DNA from: JANOBD01 sp031411495
GTDB lineage: Bacteria > Planctomycetota > Phycisphaerae > Tepidisphaerales > Tepidisphaeraceae
Assembly: GCA_031411495.1 (NCBI GenBank)
Contig: JANOBD010000172.1
Span: forward strand, 1-64,000
Direction: 5' to 3'
Length of the DNA: 64,000 nt
Shown: piece by piece, positions 1 through 8,634 of the stretch
Numbering within the stretch: the stretch's first letter is position 1
How the letters are laid out: each line of letters opens with the position of its first letter
Position numbers and translations under genes: made by a program
Notes under the pieces: model-generated
Database searches by the model: none
What the model saw: the letters and a program-made list of their open reading frames with translations, nothing else
What the model was told of the DNA's origin: nothing

Positions 1-2286
1 CGAGATCCGGACGGACTTGGCACCGGTGCCGGCTTTTCGCTGGTGACCTCGTTTGCCACCAACGTCGGCGGATTCGACTACATCCCGGCGCAGAACGGCC
101 GCTCGATCGATGCGGAGCCGAACTTCGCCGTCATTCCCCCGGGCAAGCCGAATGCGGGCCGGATCTTCATCACCTATACGGACGAGTTGGTGAATGAGGG
201 CAACGACACCAACATCATTCTGCGCTGGTCGGATAATGGCGGCGTCAGCTGGACCTCGGCGCTGAAGATGAACGACGACGCGACCTCGCGCAGTCAGTTC
301 CTCCAATCCATCGCCGTCGATGCCGCAACCGGATCGGTCGGCCTCGCGTGGTATGACTCGCGCAACGACGGCGGCGTCTCCGGCAGCGGCTCGACCAACG
401 CGGTCGCCAATGACGATGCCCAGATCTACGGCGTCTTCAGCATGGACGGTGGCACAACCTGGCAGCCCAACATCCAGATCAGCAGCCTGGTCAGCAATGC
501 GGCCTCCGCCGGCAGCCCAACCGATTTCGGCGACTGGACCGGTGCCGACTTCTACAACGGCAAGTTTTACTTCGGTTACACCGACAACTCGGCCGGGCTG
601 GCCCCGGCAAATCCCTCACGGCCGAAGCTCGACATCACCGTCGGCCGCGTCCTGATCAACTCCACGCCAGTCACGGGCCTGGCTGGCAACGTTTTTGACG
701 ACAGCAATGCCAACGGTGTGTTTGACGGCGAAGGCGGCGTGGCCGGCGTCACCGTTTATATCGATGCCAACAACAACGGCTCGCTCGATGGCGGCGAAGT
801 GAATGCCGCCACCGATGCCTCTGGCAGTTTTTCATTCACGAGCGGAATCGTCGCGGGCACTTACACGCTCCGCGCGATCGCTCCGGCGGGTCGACGCTTC
901 ACGACGCCGGTCTCCGGCTCGCAGAGCGTCACCGTCGTCAATAACCAGGTCACCAGCAACGTTCGCTTCGGCATTACGTCGCTCGCGGCGCTGGGCGGTC
1001 TGGTGTGGGATGACGTCAATGCGAACGGCGTCCGAGACCCGGGCGAACCGGGAATCGCGAATGCCCGCGTGTACATCGATGCCAATAACAACGGCAGCTA
1101 TGACAACACGCTCTTCTCGCAGACGAACTCGACCCCGGTCGCGATTTCGGCCAGCGGTACGCCGACCGTCACCTCGACGATCGTTGCCGGTGCGGCGACC
1201 GGCACGGTAGGTAATGTCACCGTCAACATCGATATCACCCATACCTTTGACAGCGACCTCGTGGTGACACTGATCTCGCCGTCCGGCACGCGCGTGATCC
1301 TCACGCAGAACTTCGGCAGCAGTTCAGACAACTACACCAACACGACGTTCGATGATGCCGCCGCCACACTGATCAGCTCGGGTACGGCGCCGTTCACCGG
1401 GACGTTCCGCCCGGTCGGCAGCCTCGCCTCGCTCAACGGTCAGGCCGGAGCGGGCACGTGGACCCTCGAAGTCGCGGACACGGCGAATCTCGACGGCGGA
1501 TCGCTGAATCGCTGGACGCTCAATTTCGGAACGACCGAGACCAGCACCCTCACCAACGCGAGCGGTAACTACTCGTTCCCGGCGCTGGCGGCGGGCAACT
1601 ACAACTTCCGCCAGGTGCTCACCGCGGGCTACGGATTCACCAACCCGGTGTCGGGTCTCCAGGCGCTGTCGGCAGCCGCAGGCACGATCTACGCGCGTGA
1701 CTTCGGCAGCCGCGACCTCAATCGGCCGCTGCAAACCGCGGCGGCATTCCTCGTCGATGCTCCCGTGCAGACCGTGACGGTCACGTTCAACGAAGATGTG
1801 ATCATCAATTCGAACCGCATCACGCTGACGAACCTCACGACTGCGACGACGGTCCCCTCGGCAAATATCGTGGTGTCGTTCGACATCGGAACCCACACCG
1901 CGTCGATTACGTTCCCAGGCTTCGCCAGCGGCATCCTGCCGAACGCGAACTATCGGCTCACCGTGCTCGGCACTGTGACCGATACCGGCGGCGCGCTCAT
2001 CGCCAACCCGGGTTCGATCGACTTCTACACGCTCGCCGGCGACGTGAACCGTGACCGCGTGGTGGACTTCAGCGATCTGCTGACCCTGGCGCAGAATTAC
2101 GGGAATACGGGCCGCGTCTTCACGACCGGCAACGTTGACTACTCCCCGGATGGCCTTGTCGACTTCAGCGACCTGCTCATCCTCGCGCAGAACTACGGCG
2201 CGACGATCCTGCAGGCGTCGCCGTCGGTGTTCAGCTCGACGTCGATTCGGTCGCGCGGCAGCAACAACCGCGACCTGCTCGCTTAA
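1..2286 (+). CDS. Large secreted multidomain protein (Asp-box, SdrD B-like, P-domain, dockerin-like), 5' end outside window
   Basis: The frame is open from the first base, so the true start lies upstream and 761 residues are visible. The first ~220 residues carry two Asp-box motifs (WSDNGGVSW near base 225, SMDGGTTW near base 440), as in sialidase-type beta-propellers. Two SdrD B-like domains follow (about residues 226-328 and 330-560), with the D-x-N-x-N-G-x-x-D pattern of calcium-binding B repeats. The second is interrupted at about residues 370-500 by a proprotein-convertase P-domain-like segment. An Ig-like segment (about 570-675) leads to two dockerin-like halves (GDVNRDRVVDFSDLL and YSPDGLVDFSDLL). 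There is no PEP-CTERM at the C-terminus. It is probably an extracellular or surface protein. Substrate and enzymatic activity cannot be told, because the N-terminus is missing. The domain calls rest on motif recognition. Confidence 0.85.
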   Translation, partial: RDPDGLGTGAGFSLVTSFATNVGGFDYIPAQNGRSIDAEPNFAVIPPGKPNAGRIFITYTDELVNEGNDTNIILRWSDNGGVSWTSALKMNDDATSRSQFLQSIAVDAATGSVGLAWYDSRNDGGVSGSGSTNAVANDDAQIYGVFSMDGGTTWQPNIQISSLVSNAASAGSPTDFGDWTGADFYNGKFYFGYTDNSAGLAPANPSRPKLDITVGRVLINSTPVTGLAGNVFDDSNANGVFDGEGGVAGVTVYIDANNNGSLDGGEVNAATDASGSFSFTSGIVAGTYTLRAIAPAGRRFTTPVSGSQSVTVVNNQVTSNVRFGITSLAALGGLVWDDVNANGVRDPGEPGIANARVYIDANNNGSYDNTLFSQTNSTPVAISASGTPTVTSTIVAGAATGTVGNVTVNIDITHTFDSDLVVTLISPSGTRVILTQNFGSSSDNYTNTTFDDAAATLISSGTAPFTGTFRPVGSLASLNGQAGAGTWTLEVADTANLDGGSLNRWTLNFGTTETSTLTNASGNYSFPALAAGNYNFRQVLTAGYGFTNPVSGLQALSAAAGTIYARDFGSRDLNRPLQTAAAFLVDAPVQTVTVTFNEDVIINSNRITLTNLTTATTVPSANIVVSFDIGTHTASITFPGFASGILPNANYRLTVLGTVTDTGGALIANPGSIDFYTLAGDVNRDRVVDFSDLLTLAQNYGNTGRVFTTGNVDYSPDGLVDFSDLLILAQNYGATILQASPSVFSSTSIRSRGSNNRDLLA

Positions 2287-2314
2287 GGCTCGTCAGTTTC
2301 AAAGTGATCACTCA

Positions 2315-2344
2315 GGCGCCGGCTCTCATGCGAGGGTCGGCGTC
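2315..2344 (+). terminator. Hairpin terminator shared by convergent genes
   Basis: Two 13-base arms (2315-2327 and 2332-2344) pair fully if three G-U pairs are allowed, with a 4-base loop. They are followed by TTTCGTTTT on the plus strand, so this fits a Rho-independent terminator for the upstream plus-strand gene. The stop codon of the convergent minus-strand gene (2326-2328) lies at the tip of the hairpin. Confidence 0.7.
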
Positions 2345-2925
2345 TTTCGTTTTGCGACCGTCTTCGGCCCGAGAACCACCGCGGTGGCGAGGAGGAAGAT
2401 TCCCGCACACAGCAGGATGGCTCGGCTTCGAATATCGACGAAGAGGGCGCGAACCGGCAATGGCAGATCGCTCTGGTATGCCACCGGCGCCGCCGGGAGA
2501 TCGACCCGCGTGATTTCGAACGGCGAGGATCCGAATGCCTTGCCCTGATCGTGCTCGAGAAACGCCGTCCCGGGGATCGGCTTGCGGGTCATGCGCATCA
2601 TCAGCCGATGCGAAAGGGTCGGGTCGGAGTGAATCCGCTCGAGAAAAGATGCGTTCGCGGCGACCTGGTCGGAAACATATTTCGACTGCGTACGCAGGTT
2701 CGTCAGGTCGGTTTCGAGTTGCCGATTTTCTTCGCGCAGCGGAATGAAAACGCACGCCGCGACCGTGGCCAGACCGACGATGATCAGGAGCATCGTCCAA
2801 GGCATGGCGGAAACGAAACCCGGCCGTGCGGCGATCGCCGGTGACGCGACGTACCGCGCCTCTCCTGCAAACGCCGTCGCGGCCGAGCGATTCTCGTCTT
2901 CGATGATGGGAGCGTCCGTGCTCAT
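2326..2925 (-). CDS. Hypothetical two-helix membrane protein with coiled-coil segment
   Basis: 199 residues, family not recognised. After a ~40-residue hydrophilic N-terminus there is a membrane helix (about 42-63, PWTMLLIIVGLATVAACVF), then a charged heptad-like stretch rich in E, Q, L and N (about 65-100) that could form a coiled coil. A second helix lies near the C-terminus (about 167-187), followed by a short basic tail. The topology suggests a periplasmic or luminal central domain. The gene lies 74 bases downstream of enolase on the same strand and may be co-transcribed. A start with a short membrane helix followed by a coiled coil recalls FtsB/DivIC-type proteins, but the second helix and the length do not fit, so no function is assigned. 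Confidence 0.75.
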   Translation of the reverse strand: MSTDAPIIEDENRSAATAFAGEARYVASPAIAARPGFVSAMPWTMLLIIVGLATVAACVFIPLREENRQLETDLTNLRTQSKYVSDQVAANASFLERIHSDPTLSHRLMMRMTRKPIPGTAFLEHDQGKAFGSSPFEITRVDLPAAPVAYQSDLPLPVRALFVDIRSRAILLCAGIFLLATAVVLGPKTVAKRKTPTLA

Positions 2926-2999
2926 CGTGCGGTTTGCAGTTAGCGGTTAGCGGTTTGCAGCACCCGCCGCCAACCGCAAACGGCAAACCGCGAACATCC

Positions 3000-4289
3000 T
3001 CATTTATTCCACAGCGTCGCGCCATAGACGGCACGATCGCCGAGCTGTTCCTCAATGCGGATCAGCTGGTTGTACTTCGCGGTGCGATCGGAACGGCAGG
3101 GCGCGCCGGTCTTGATCTGACCGCAGTTGGTCGCAACGGCGATGTCGGCGATCGTGTAGTCCTCGGTCTCGCCGGAGCGGTGCGAGAGGACGGCGCTGTA
3201 GCCGTTGCGAATCGCCATGTTGACGGCCGCCAGCGTCTCGCTCAGCGAACCGATCTGGTTCACCTTCACGAGGATGCTGTTGGCGGTCTTGGTCTTGATG
3301 CCTTTCTCCAGGAACTTCACGTTGGTGACGAAAAGGTCGTCGCCGACGAGCTGAACCTTGTCGCCGACTTTGTCGGTCAGCAGCTTCCAGCCGTGCCAGT
3401 CGTTCTCCGCAAGTCCGTCTTCGAGCGAGCGGATCGGGTACTTCTCGCACCACTTGGCCCAGTAGTCGGCCATCGCTTCGGGGCTGAGGATCTTGTCGGG
3501 ATTGCTCTTGAAGAACTTGTACCCCTTTTTCTTCGCGTCCCAGAGTTCCGAACAGGCCGGGTCGAGTGCGACGAAGATCTGCTTGCCGAACTTGTAGCCC
3601 GCCGCCTCGGTTGCTTCGCCGATCATCTTCAGCGCGTCTTCGTTGTCCTTCAGATCAGGAGCAAAGCCGCCTTCATCGCCGACGGCGGTGCTCATCTTAT
3701 TGTCGTGAAGGACCTTCTTGAGCGAGTGATAGATCTCAACACAGGCTCGCATGCCTTCCGAGAAGCTCGCAAAACCCCATGGCTGGATCATGAACTCCTG
3801 GAAGTCGACGTTGTTGTCGGCGTGCTTGCCGCCGTTGAGGATGTTCATCATCGGCACCGGCAGCGTGCGTGCGCCCGGTCCGCCGAGGTAGCGATAGAGC
3901 GGAAGGCCGGCGGCTTCGGCGGCAGCCTTGGCGACGGCAAGCGACACGCCCAGGATGGCGTTGGCGCCGAGCTTCGCTTTGTTCGGCGTACCATCCATGT
4001 CGATCATCAGCGCGTCGATGGACTCCTGGTCACGCGAATCCTCGCCGATGAGTTCAGGACCGATCTTCGTGTTCACCGCGTCGACGGCCTTATAGACGCT
4101 TTTGCCTGCATATTTTTTCTTGTCGCCGTCGCGCAATTCCACGGCTTCGTGCTCGCCGGTTGATGCCCCCGACGGGACGGCGGCACGGCCCAGTGCTCCA
4201 CTCTCCAGCAGCACATCCACTTCGACGGTCGGGTTCCCGCGGCTATCGAGAATCTGTCGGGCGTGTACGTTTTCAATACCGAAACTCAT
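3000..4289 (-). CDS. eno: Enolase (phosphopyruvate hydratase)
   Basis: Converts 2-phosphoglycerate to phosphoenolpyruvate in glycolysis, in the cytoplasm. The protein has 429 residues, the usual bacterial length. It opens with the typical N-terminal segment IxxVxARQILDSRGNPTVEV. It contains the GGKHADNNVDFQEFMI loop, the metal-ligand block RSLEDGLAENDW, the LVKVNQIGSLSE segment with the catalytic lysine, and the SHRSGETED signature. An in-frame ATG 27 bases further upstream (4316) would add nine residues not typical of the family. The chosen ATG at 4289 has GAGGA five bases before it, so 4289 is preferred. The following gene on the strand is a membrane protein of unknown role. Confidence 0.97.
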   Translation of the reverse strand: MSFGIENVHARQILDSRGNPTVEVDVLLESGALGRAAVPSGASTGEHEAVELRDGDKKKYAGKSVYKAVDAVNTKIGPELIGEDSRDQESIDALMIDMDGTPNKAKLGANAILGVSLAVAKAAAEAAGLPLYRYLGGPGARTLPVPMMNILNGGKHADNNVDFQEFMIQPWGFASFSEGMRACVEIYHSLKKVLHDNKMSTAVGDEGGFAPDLKDNEDALKMIGEATEAAGYKFGKQIFVALDPACSELWDAKKKGYKFFKSNPDKILSPEAMADYWAKWCEKYPIRSLEDGLAENDWHGWKLLTDKVGDKVQLVGDDLFVTNVKFLEKGIKTKTANSILVKVNQIGSLSETLAAVNMAIRNGYSAVLSHRSGETEDYTIADIAVATNCGQIKTGAPCRSDRTAKYNQLIRIEEQLGDRAVYGATLWNK

Positions 4290-4588
4290 GAGGTCCTCTT
4301 TCAATTTATCGGACATTCAGCCGCACTTCCTTCACACGGAACGCGGTGTTGCTCGCGAGTCTAGGGAAAGCCAGTCGGAGGTCAAAAGCCCGCCCGTGCG
4401 ACCAAGCGTCTGGGAAAGACGGCCGGTGGGAGAGCGCCTTGGGCAGTTGGAACGTCCCGGGAGTGCCAAAACGTGTTGAATCGATCTTCTTTGGCAGGAC
4501 CGGGAACAGGAACGACGCCCCCCTCTGCCGCACTCGCCGACCGAGAGTGCCAGTTACTCTTTGGCGATCGTCCGCCTACACTTCCTTC

Positions 4589-5401
4589 ATGGCCCGTCTC
4601 GAACCGGTGCTCGACCGGCGAACCTTCAATATCACGATGTTGAGCGGCGTGGCGGCGCTGATGGGGAGGAATGCGATGGCTCAGGCGACTCCTGCGATGT
4701 GGCTTCTCTTCACCAAGTCGGCGGGGTACGAACATTCTGTGATCAAGTCCGACATTGGCCAGCCGAGTCACCTTGGCCGCTGTCTGAAGCCCCTCTTCGA
4801 GACGCGAAACCTCGGCCTTCGGGAGTCGAAGGATGGATCGCTGTTCGAGCCGGAAACGATCGGAGCGTTCGCGGGCTTCGTGTTTTTCACCAGCGGCGAC
4901 CTCACGACACCGGGGACGGACCAGCAGCCGCCGATGAGTGCCGCCGGGAAGGCGGCGCTATTGCGGGCCGTGCAGAACGGAAAACCATTCATCGGCCTGC
5001 ATTCTGCCGCCGACACTTTCCACGGACCTGCAGACGGCCCGGTCGATCCGTACATCGCGATGCTCGGCGGCGAGTTCGAAGCGCACGGTGATCAACAGGT
5101 CGCGGCCGCCACCATCGACGATCCGACGTTCCCCGGCATCGGCCAGCAGAACGACTGGACCTTCAACGAAGAGTGGTACGTACTGAAGAATCTCGCATCC
5201 GATCTCAAGCCGATTCAGCAGCTCAAAACGGCCGGCATGAAAGGTAACATGTATCAGCGTGATCCGTTCCCGCTGACGTGGACGCGCACGCACGGGCAAG
5301 GCCGTCTGTTCTACACGGGGCTTGCCCATCGCGAAGAAACGGTGGCGTCCGAGGCGTTCCTGAATCTGATCGGCGGCGCGGTCGATTGGTGTCGAGGCTG
5401 A
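4589..5401 (+). CDS. Exported ThuA-like domain protein
   Basis: 270 residues. The N-terminus has a twin-arginine-like motif (DRRTFNIT) and a hydrophobic stretch ending in AMAQA, so export by Tat is plausible. The mature part begins LLFTKSAGYEHSVI and has the ThuA (glutamine-amidotransferase-like) features GFVFFTSGD, GKPFIGLHSAADTFHG, LGGEFEAHG, WTRTHGQGRLFYTGLAHREE. ThuA-like proteins are common in Planctomycetota and are linked to sugar metabolism, but their reaction is mostly unproven. The frame is open upstream to 4346, but that extension has no family similarity, and the signal peptide fixes the start at 4589. The gene stands alone, divergent from enolase and convergent with the atp operon. 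Confidence 0.88.
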   Translation: MARLEPVLDRRTFNITMLSGVAALMGRNAMAQATPAMWLLFTKSAGYEHSVIKSDIGQPSHLGRCLKPLFETRNLGLRESKDGSLFEPETIGAFAGFVFFTSGDLTTPGTDQQPPMSAAGKAALLRAVQNGKPFIGLHSAADTFHGPADGPVDPYIAMLGGEFEAHGDQQVAAATIDDPTFPGIGQQNDWTFNEEWYVLKNLASDLKPIQQLKTAGMKGNMYQRDPFPLTWTRTHGQGRLFYTGLAHREETVASEAFLNLIGGAVDWCRG

Positions 5402-5631
5402 ACGTGCCCATGGCGCGGGTCTACCGTGGGCTTCTCTACGCTGCCAGTCCGCCGAGTAGCATCAATAAAGGCTCGGCCGACGGAACGACTCATCGTCACG
5501 CTAAGGAGTTCGCAGATTCAAAGCACAGGGAAGTGACGTTGGTATCGCCTTTGGGTGCCCGGTCGAAGGCGTATTCCCGGCCGATTCCAGCCGACGCAGC
5601 CGGACAGCTCAGCAAGCGCTCGTACTCAACA

Positions 5632-5663
5632 ACAACGCCCGCGGAATCATCCGCGGGCGTTGT
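5632..5663. terminator. Strong hairpin between ThuA-like gene and atpA
   Basis: A perfect 14-bp inverted repeat (5632-5645 and 5650-5663) with a 4-base loop sits between two convergent genes, 24 bases past the atpA stop. There is no long T run on either side, so intrinsic termination is likely but not certain. It marks the 3' end of the atp operon and so supports the view that atpG, atpD and atpC do not follow atpA. Confidence 0.65.
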
Positions 5664-5687
5664 CACTTCATTCAGACTTGAGACGAA

Positions 5688-7199
5688 TTACTTCGCCCAC
5701 GCCGTGTTTTTGAACGCTTCCACCGCCGCCTTGAGCTTCGGCTCGAGATCCTTGTCGATGACCTTCTTGTCGCGGATGGTCGTCCGGATGTCGTTGTGCC
5801 GCTGATCGATGTAGGTCAGGAGGCTGGTCTCAAACTCGCGGACGCGGGCGAGCGAAACGTCATCCAGGTAGCCCTTGGTAGCGGCGTAGATCGCAATGAC
5901 CTGCTGCTCGAACGGGATCGGGCTGTACTGCGGCTGCTTGAGCAACTCCACCAGGCGCGCGCCGCGGTCGAGCTGACGCTGGGTGACGGGGTCGAGTTCC
6001 GTGCCGAGCTGCGCGAACGCTTCGAGTTCGCGGTAGGCGGCCAGATCGAGCTTGAGCGTGCCGGCGATCGACTTCATCGCCTTGGTCTGTGCGTTACCGC
6101 CGACGCGGCTCACGCTGATACCGACGTTCACCGCAGGACGGACGCCGGCGAAGAAGAGTTCGGGTTCGAGGTAGATCTGGCCGTCGGTGATCGAAATAAC
6201 GTTGGTGGGGATGTACGCCGAGACGTCGCCATCCTGGGTCTCGATGATCGGGAGCGCGGTGAGCGAACCGCCGCCGTTGGCCTTGGAGAGCTTGACGGCG
6301 CGCTCGAGCAGACGGCTGTGCAAGTAGAACACGTCGCCGGGGAATGCTTCGCGGCCCGGCGGACGACGCAGCAGCAGCGAGAGCTGGCGGTACGCGGCGG
6401 CCTGCTTGGAAAGGTCGTCATACACGCAGAGCGTCGCTTCGCCCTTCCACATGAAGTACTCGGCCATTGCGCAGCCGGCGTAGGGTGCGATGTACTGAAG
6501 CGGGGCCGGGTCGGATGCGCCTGCGACGACGACGGTGGTGTATTCCATCGCGCCGTACTTCTTGAGCACTTCGACGACGCTGGCGACCTGCGATTCCTTC
6601 TGGCCGACGGCGACGTAAAAGCATTTCACGCCCTGACCTTTTTGCGCGATGATCGCGTCGACGGCGATGGCGGTCTTGCCGGTCTTGCGGTCGCCGATGA
6701 TCAGTTCGCGCTGGCCGCGACCGATCGGGATCATCGAGTCGACGGCCTTGATGCCGGTCTGCAGCGGCTCGGTGACGGGCTGACGGGCGGCGATTCCCGG
6801 AGCGACGATGTCGAGCTTGCGGGTTTCGGTCGAGGCGATCGCCGGGCCGCCGTCGAGGACGACGCCGAGCGGGTTCACCACGCGGCCGATGACGTCCGGG
6901 CCGACGGGGACTTCGAGCAGGCGGCCGGTGGACTTGACCTGGTCGCCTTCCTTGATGCCGAGGTAGTTGCCGTAAATGACGGCACCGATCGAGTCTTCTT
7001 CGAGGTTGAACACCTGACCGATCGCGCCGTTCTGGAACTCGAGCAGTTCGCCGGACATGGCGTTGGCCAGGCCGTACACGCGGGCGATGCCGTCACCGAC
7101 TTCGACGACGGTTCCGACATCGCTGACCTGCAGCTTGTTTTCGAAGGCGCTGATTTCGCGCTTCAGGACGCTGGTGATTTCCGAGACGTTGATGGCCAT
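5688..7199 (-). CDS. atpA: F-type ATP synthase subunit alpha
   Basis: Non-catalytic nucleotide-binding subunit of the F1 sector. The length of 503 residues is normal. The order is: N-terminal beta-barrel (VGDGIARVYGL), Walker A GDRKTGKT at residues 169-176, a Walker B region near LCVYDDLSKQAAAYR, and the SVSRVGGNAQ segment that carries the arginine facing the catalytic site, then the C-terminal helical domain. It is the last gene of the minus-strand operon. An 87-bp gap holding a palindromic repeat separates it from atpH. After it comes a hairpin and then a convergent gene, so the usual atpG-atpD-atpC are absent here. Confidence 0.98.
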   Translation of the reverse strand: MAINVSEITSVLKREISAFENKLQVSDVGTVVEVGDGIARVYGLANAMSGELLEFQNGAIGQVFNLEEDSIGAVIYGNYLGIKEGDQVKSTGRLLEVPVGPDVIGRVVNPLGVVLDGGPAIASTETRKLDIVAPGIAARQPVTEPLQTGIKAVDSMIPIGRGQRELIIGDRKTGKTAIAVDAIIAQKGQGVKCFYVAVGQKESQVASVVEVLKKYGAMEYTTVVVAGASDPAPLQYIAPYAGCAMAEYFMWKGEATLCVYDDLSKQAAAYRQLSLLLRRPPGREAFPGDVFYLHSRLLERAVKLSKANGGGSLTALPIIETQDGDVSAYIPTNVISITDGQIYLEPELFFAGVRPAVNVGISVSRVGGNAQTKAMKSIAGTLKLDLAAYRELEAFAQLGTELDPVTQRQLDRGARLVELLKQPQYSPIPFEQQVIAIYAATKGYLDDVSLARVREFETSLLTYIDQRHNDIRTTIRDKKVIDKDLEPKLKAAVEAFKNTAWAK

Positions 7200-7215
7200 A
7201 GTCTTCTCTTTTTGC

Positions 7216-7280
7216 GTAGGGTGGGCTTAAGCCCACGAAGTTGAAATCCAAATGCAGACGTGGGCTAAAGCCCACCCTAC
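7216..7280. repeat. Imperfect palindromic element in the atpH-atpA gap
   Basis: Two 22-base arms, 7216-7237 and 7259-7280, are near-perfect inverted copies (GTAGGGTGGGCT...). Each arm is itself a small palindrome (GTGGGCTTAAGCCCAC and GTGGGCTAAAGCCCAC). The spacer is 21 bases. The layout matches other long-hairpin elements in this window with CCCTAC-type ends. In mRNA it would fold into a long stem between the atpH and atpA cistrons. Confidence 0.8.
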
Positions 7281-7286
7281 AGGTCC

Positions 7287-7841
7287 CTAGACCGTTGTCG
7301 CGAGCAGTTTCTTTTCGATGGTTTGGAGTTGTGCTTTGACCGATCCGTCGATGAGCTTGTCGCCGACGCGGATCACGATGCCGCCGATGATGGACTCGTC
7401 GACGTGCTGCTTGATGACCGCTTCCTTCTGGATGGCAGTGCTGATCCGCTGTCGGACGAGTTCGAGTTCCTGCGGGCCCAGCAGCTTGGTGACGGTCACC
7501 TCGACGTTCACCTTGCCTTGGCGCTTGTCCATCAGCGCCTGGAACGAGGACGCAATCGCGCCGATTTCGCCCAGCTTGCCCTTGGCGAGCAGCAGCTTGA
7601 GGAAGCTGCCGAGCAGGGGGCTTACCTGCGGAAGCAGGGCGCGGTTGAGTACGCCTTCGCGGTCGGCGTCCTTGATCGAGGGGTTGCCGAAAAACGATGC
7701 GAGCGCCGGCATGTCGCTGACGGCTTTGCCGAGCCCGGCCACTTCGGTGGCGACCGAGTCGATCTGTTTGCGCTCGTCCGCGAGTTCAAACAGCGCCAAG
7801 GCGTAGGCGGCGGAAGATTTTGATGCGTGTTGGGTGGCCAT
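7287..7841 (-). CDS. atpH: F-type ATP synthase subunit delta
   Basis: Peripheral-stalk subunit joining subunit b to the alpha subunits. The 184-residue length is typical. The N-terminal helical part begins SSAAYALALFELADE, and the C-terminal part has the conserved pattern DESIIGGIVIRVGDKLIDGSVKAQL. It sits between atpF and atpA, as in standard atp operons. The gap to atpF is 99 bases, longer than usual and without a gene. Confidence 0.96.
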   Translation of the reverse strand: MATQHASKSSAAYALALFELADERKQIDSVATEVAGLGKAVSDMPALASFFGNPSIKDADREGVLNRALLPQVSPLLGSFLKLLLAKGKLGEIGAIASSFQALMDKRQGKVNVEVTVTKLLGPQELELVRQRISTAIQKEAVIKQHVDESIIGGIVIRVGDKLIDGSVKAQLQTIEKKLLATTV

Positions 7842-7940
7842 AGAAGTCTCAAATGCCGGGTTTCGAATGCCGGGGGACGAATCAAGTCAGACGAATGATC
7901 TGTGCCTCTTCGTTCGGCAGTCGGCACTCGTCATTCGACA

Positions 7941-8558
7941 TTACCTTCGTCCTGCTCCCTGAAGTTCTTCCAGCGACGAGCGGATCAGGTCGGCGTGGTC
8001 GGCCTCGTTGATCTGGCGCTTGAGGATCTTGCTCGCGACGGCTGTTGAAAGCTGGGCCGCGTGCGCGTGCACCTCGGCGAGTGCGGAGCGCTTGGCTTCG
8101 TCGAGTTCCTTGGTGGCGCGGTTCTTCATGTCTTCGATTTCGCGCTGCGCATCAAGCTTCAGGCGGCCGGCGATCTGCTCGGCGTCTTTCTGTGCGCTGG
8201 CGAGTTTCTCGCGAACCTGCGCATCCGCGTCGGCGATCTGCTTCTTGTAGCTCGCGAGTGCGGTCTGGGCTTCGGCCCGGGCCATTTCGGCCGAATGGAG
8301 ATCGCCGCGGATCTTGTTCTCGCGATCGATCAGCCCACTGAGAATCGGGCCCCACGCCTTGGCCTTGAGCACGAAGAAGACGATGAAGAAGACCAGCAGC
8401 GCCGCGACCGACTGGGCAATCGTGCCCGCAAAGGGCGTGACGGTTGCTTCGCGGCCGTGTTCGGCGGTGGTGGCGGTCATCACCTCGCCGTGCGGCACGG
8501 CGGCAGCAAGCGCGAGGGCGGGTGTAAGAATCGTCAGCAGGGCGACCAGTCGTTTCAT
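7941..8558 (-). CDS. atpF: F-type ATP synthase subunit b
   Basis: Peripheral-stalk subunit with one membrane helix. The protein has 205 residues, longer than the usual ~160. The extra length is an N-terminal signal-peptide-like segment (MKRLVALLTILTPALALAAA), followed by about 25 polar residues before the membrane helix AALLVFFIVFFVLKAKAWGP. The rest is a long charged helix rich in A, E, K and R that ends in DLIRSSLEELQG. The position before atpH supports the call. Signal-peptide-like starts on subunit b occur in some other phyla; whether this one is cleaved cannot be read from the sequence. Confidence 0.95.
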   Translation of the reverse strand: MKRLVALLTILTPALALAAAVPHGEVMTATTAEHGREATVTPFAGTIAQSVAALLVFFIVFFVLKAKAWGPILSGLIDRENKIRGDLHSAEMARAEAQTALASYKKQIADADAQVREKLASAQKDAEQIAGRLKLDAQREIEDMKNRATKELDEAKRSALAEVHAHAAQLSTAVASKILKRQINEADHADLIRSSLEELQGAGRR

Positions 8559-8634
8559 AGCGTGGGCTCCACGTAATCGTGTCGAAGCGGGACAAAGATT
8601 CGATCCGGCTTGCCGCCGGACCGGATCGATCGAT

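Noticed and set aside
2934..4163. 409-codon open frame on the plus strand opposite enolase
   Set aside because: Antisense of a fully conserved enolase; no independent evidence of coding.
4346..4588. In-frame upstream extension of the ThuA-like protein
   Set aside because: It adds 81 residues with no homology and would put the Tat-like signal peptide in the middle of the protein.
5796..7244. 482-codon open frame on the plus strand opposite atpA
   Set aside because: It is the antisense shadow of atpA, which is complete and clearly functional. No motif or ribosome-binding site supports the other strand.
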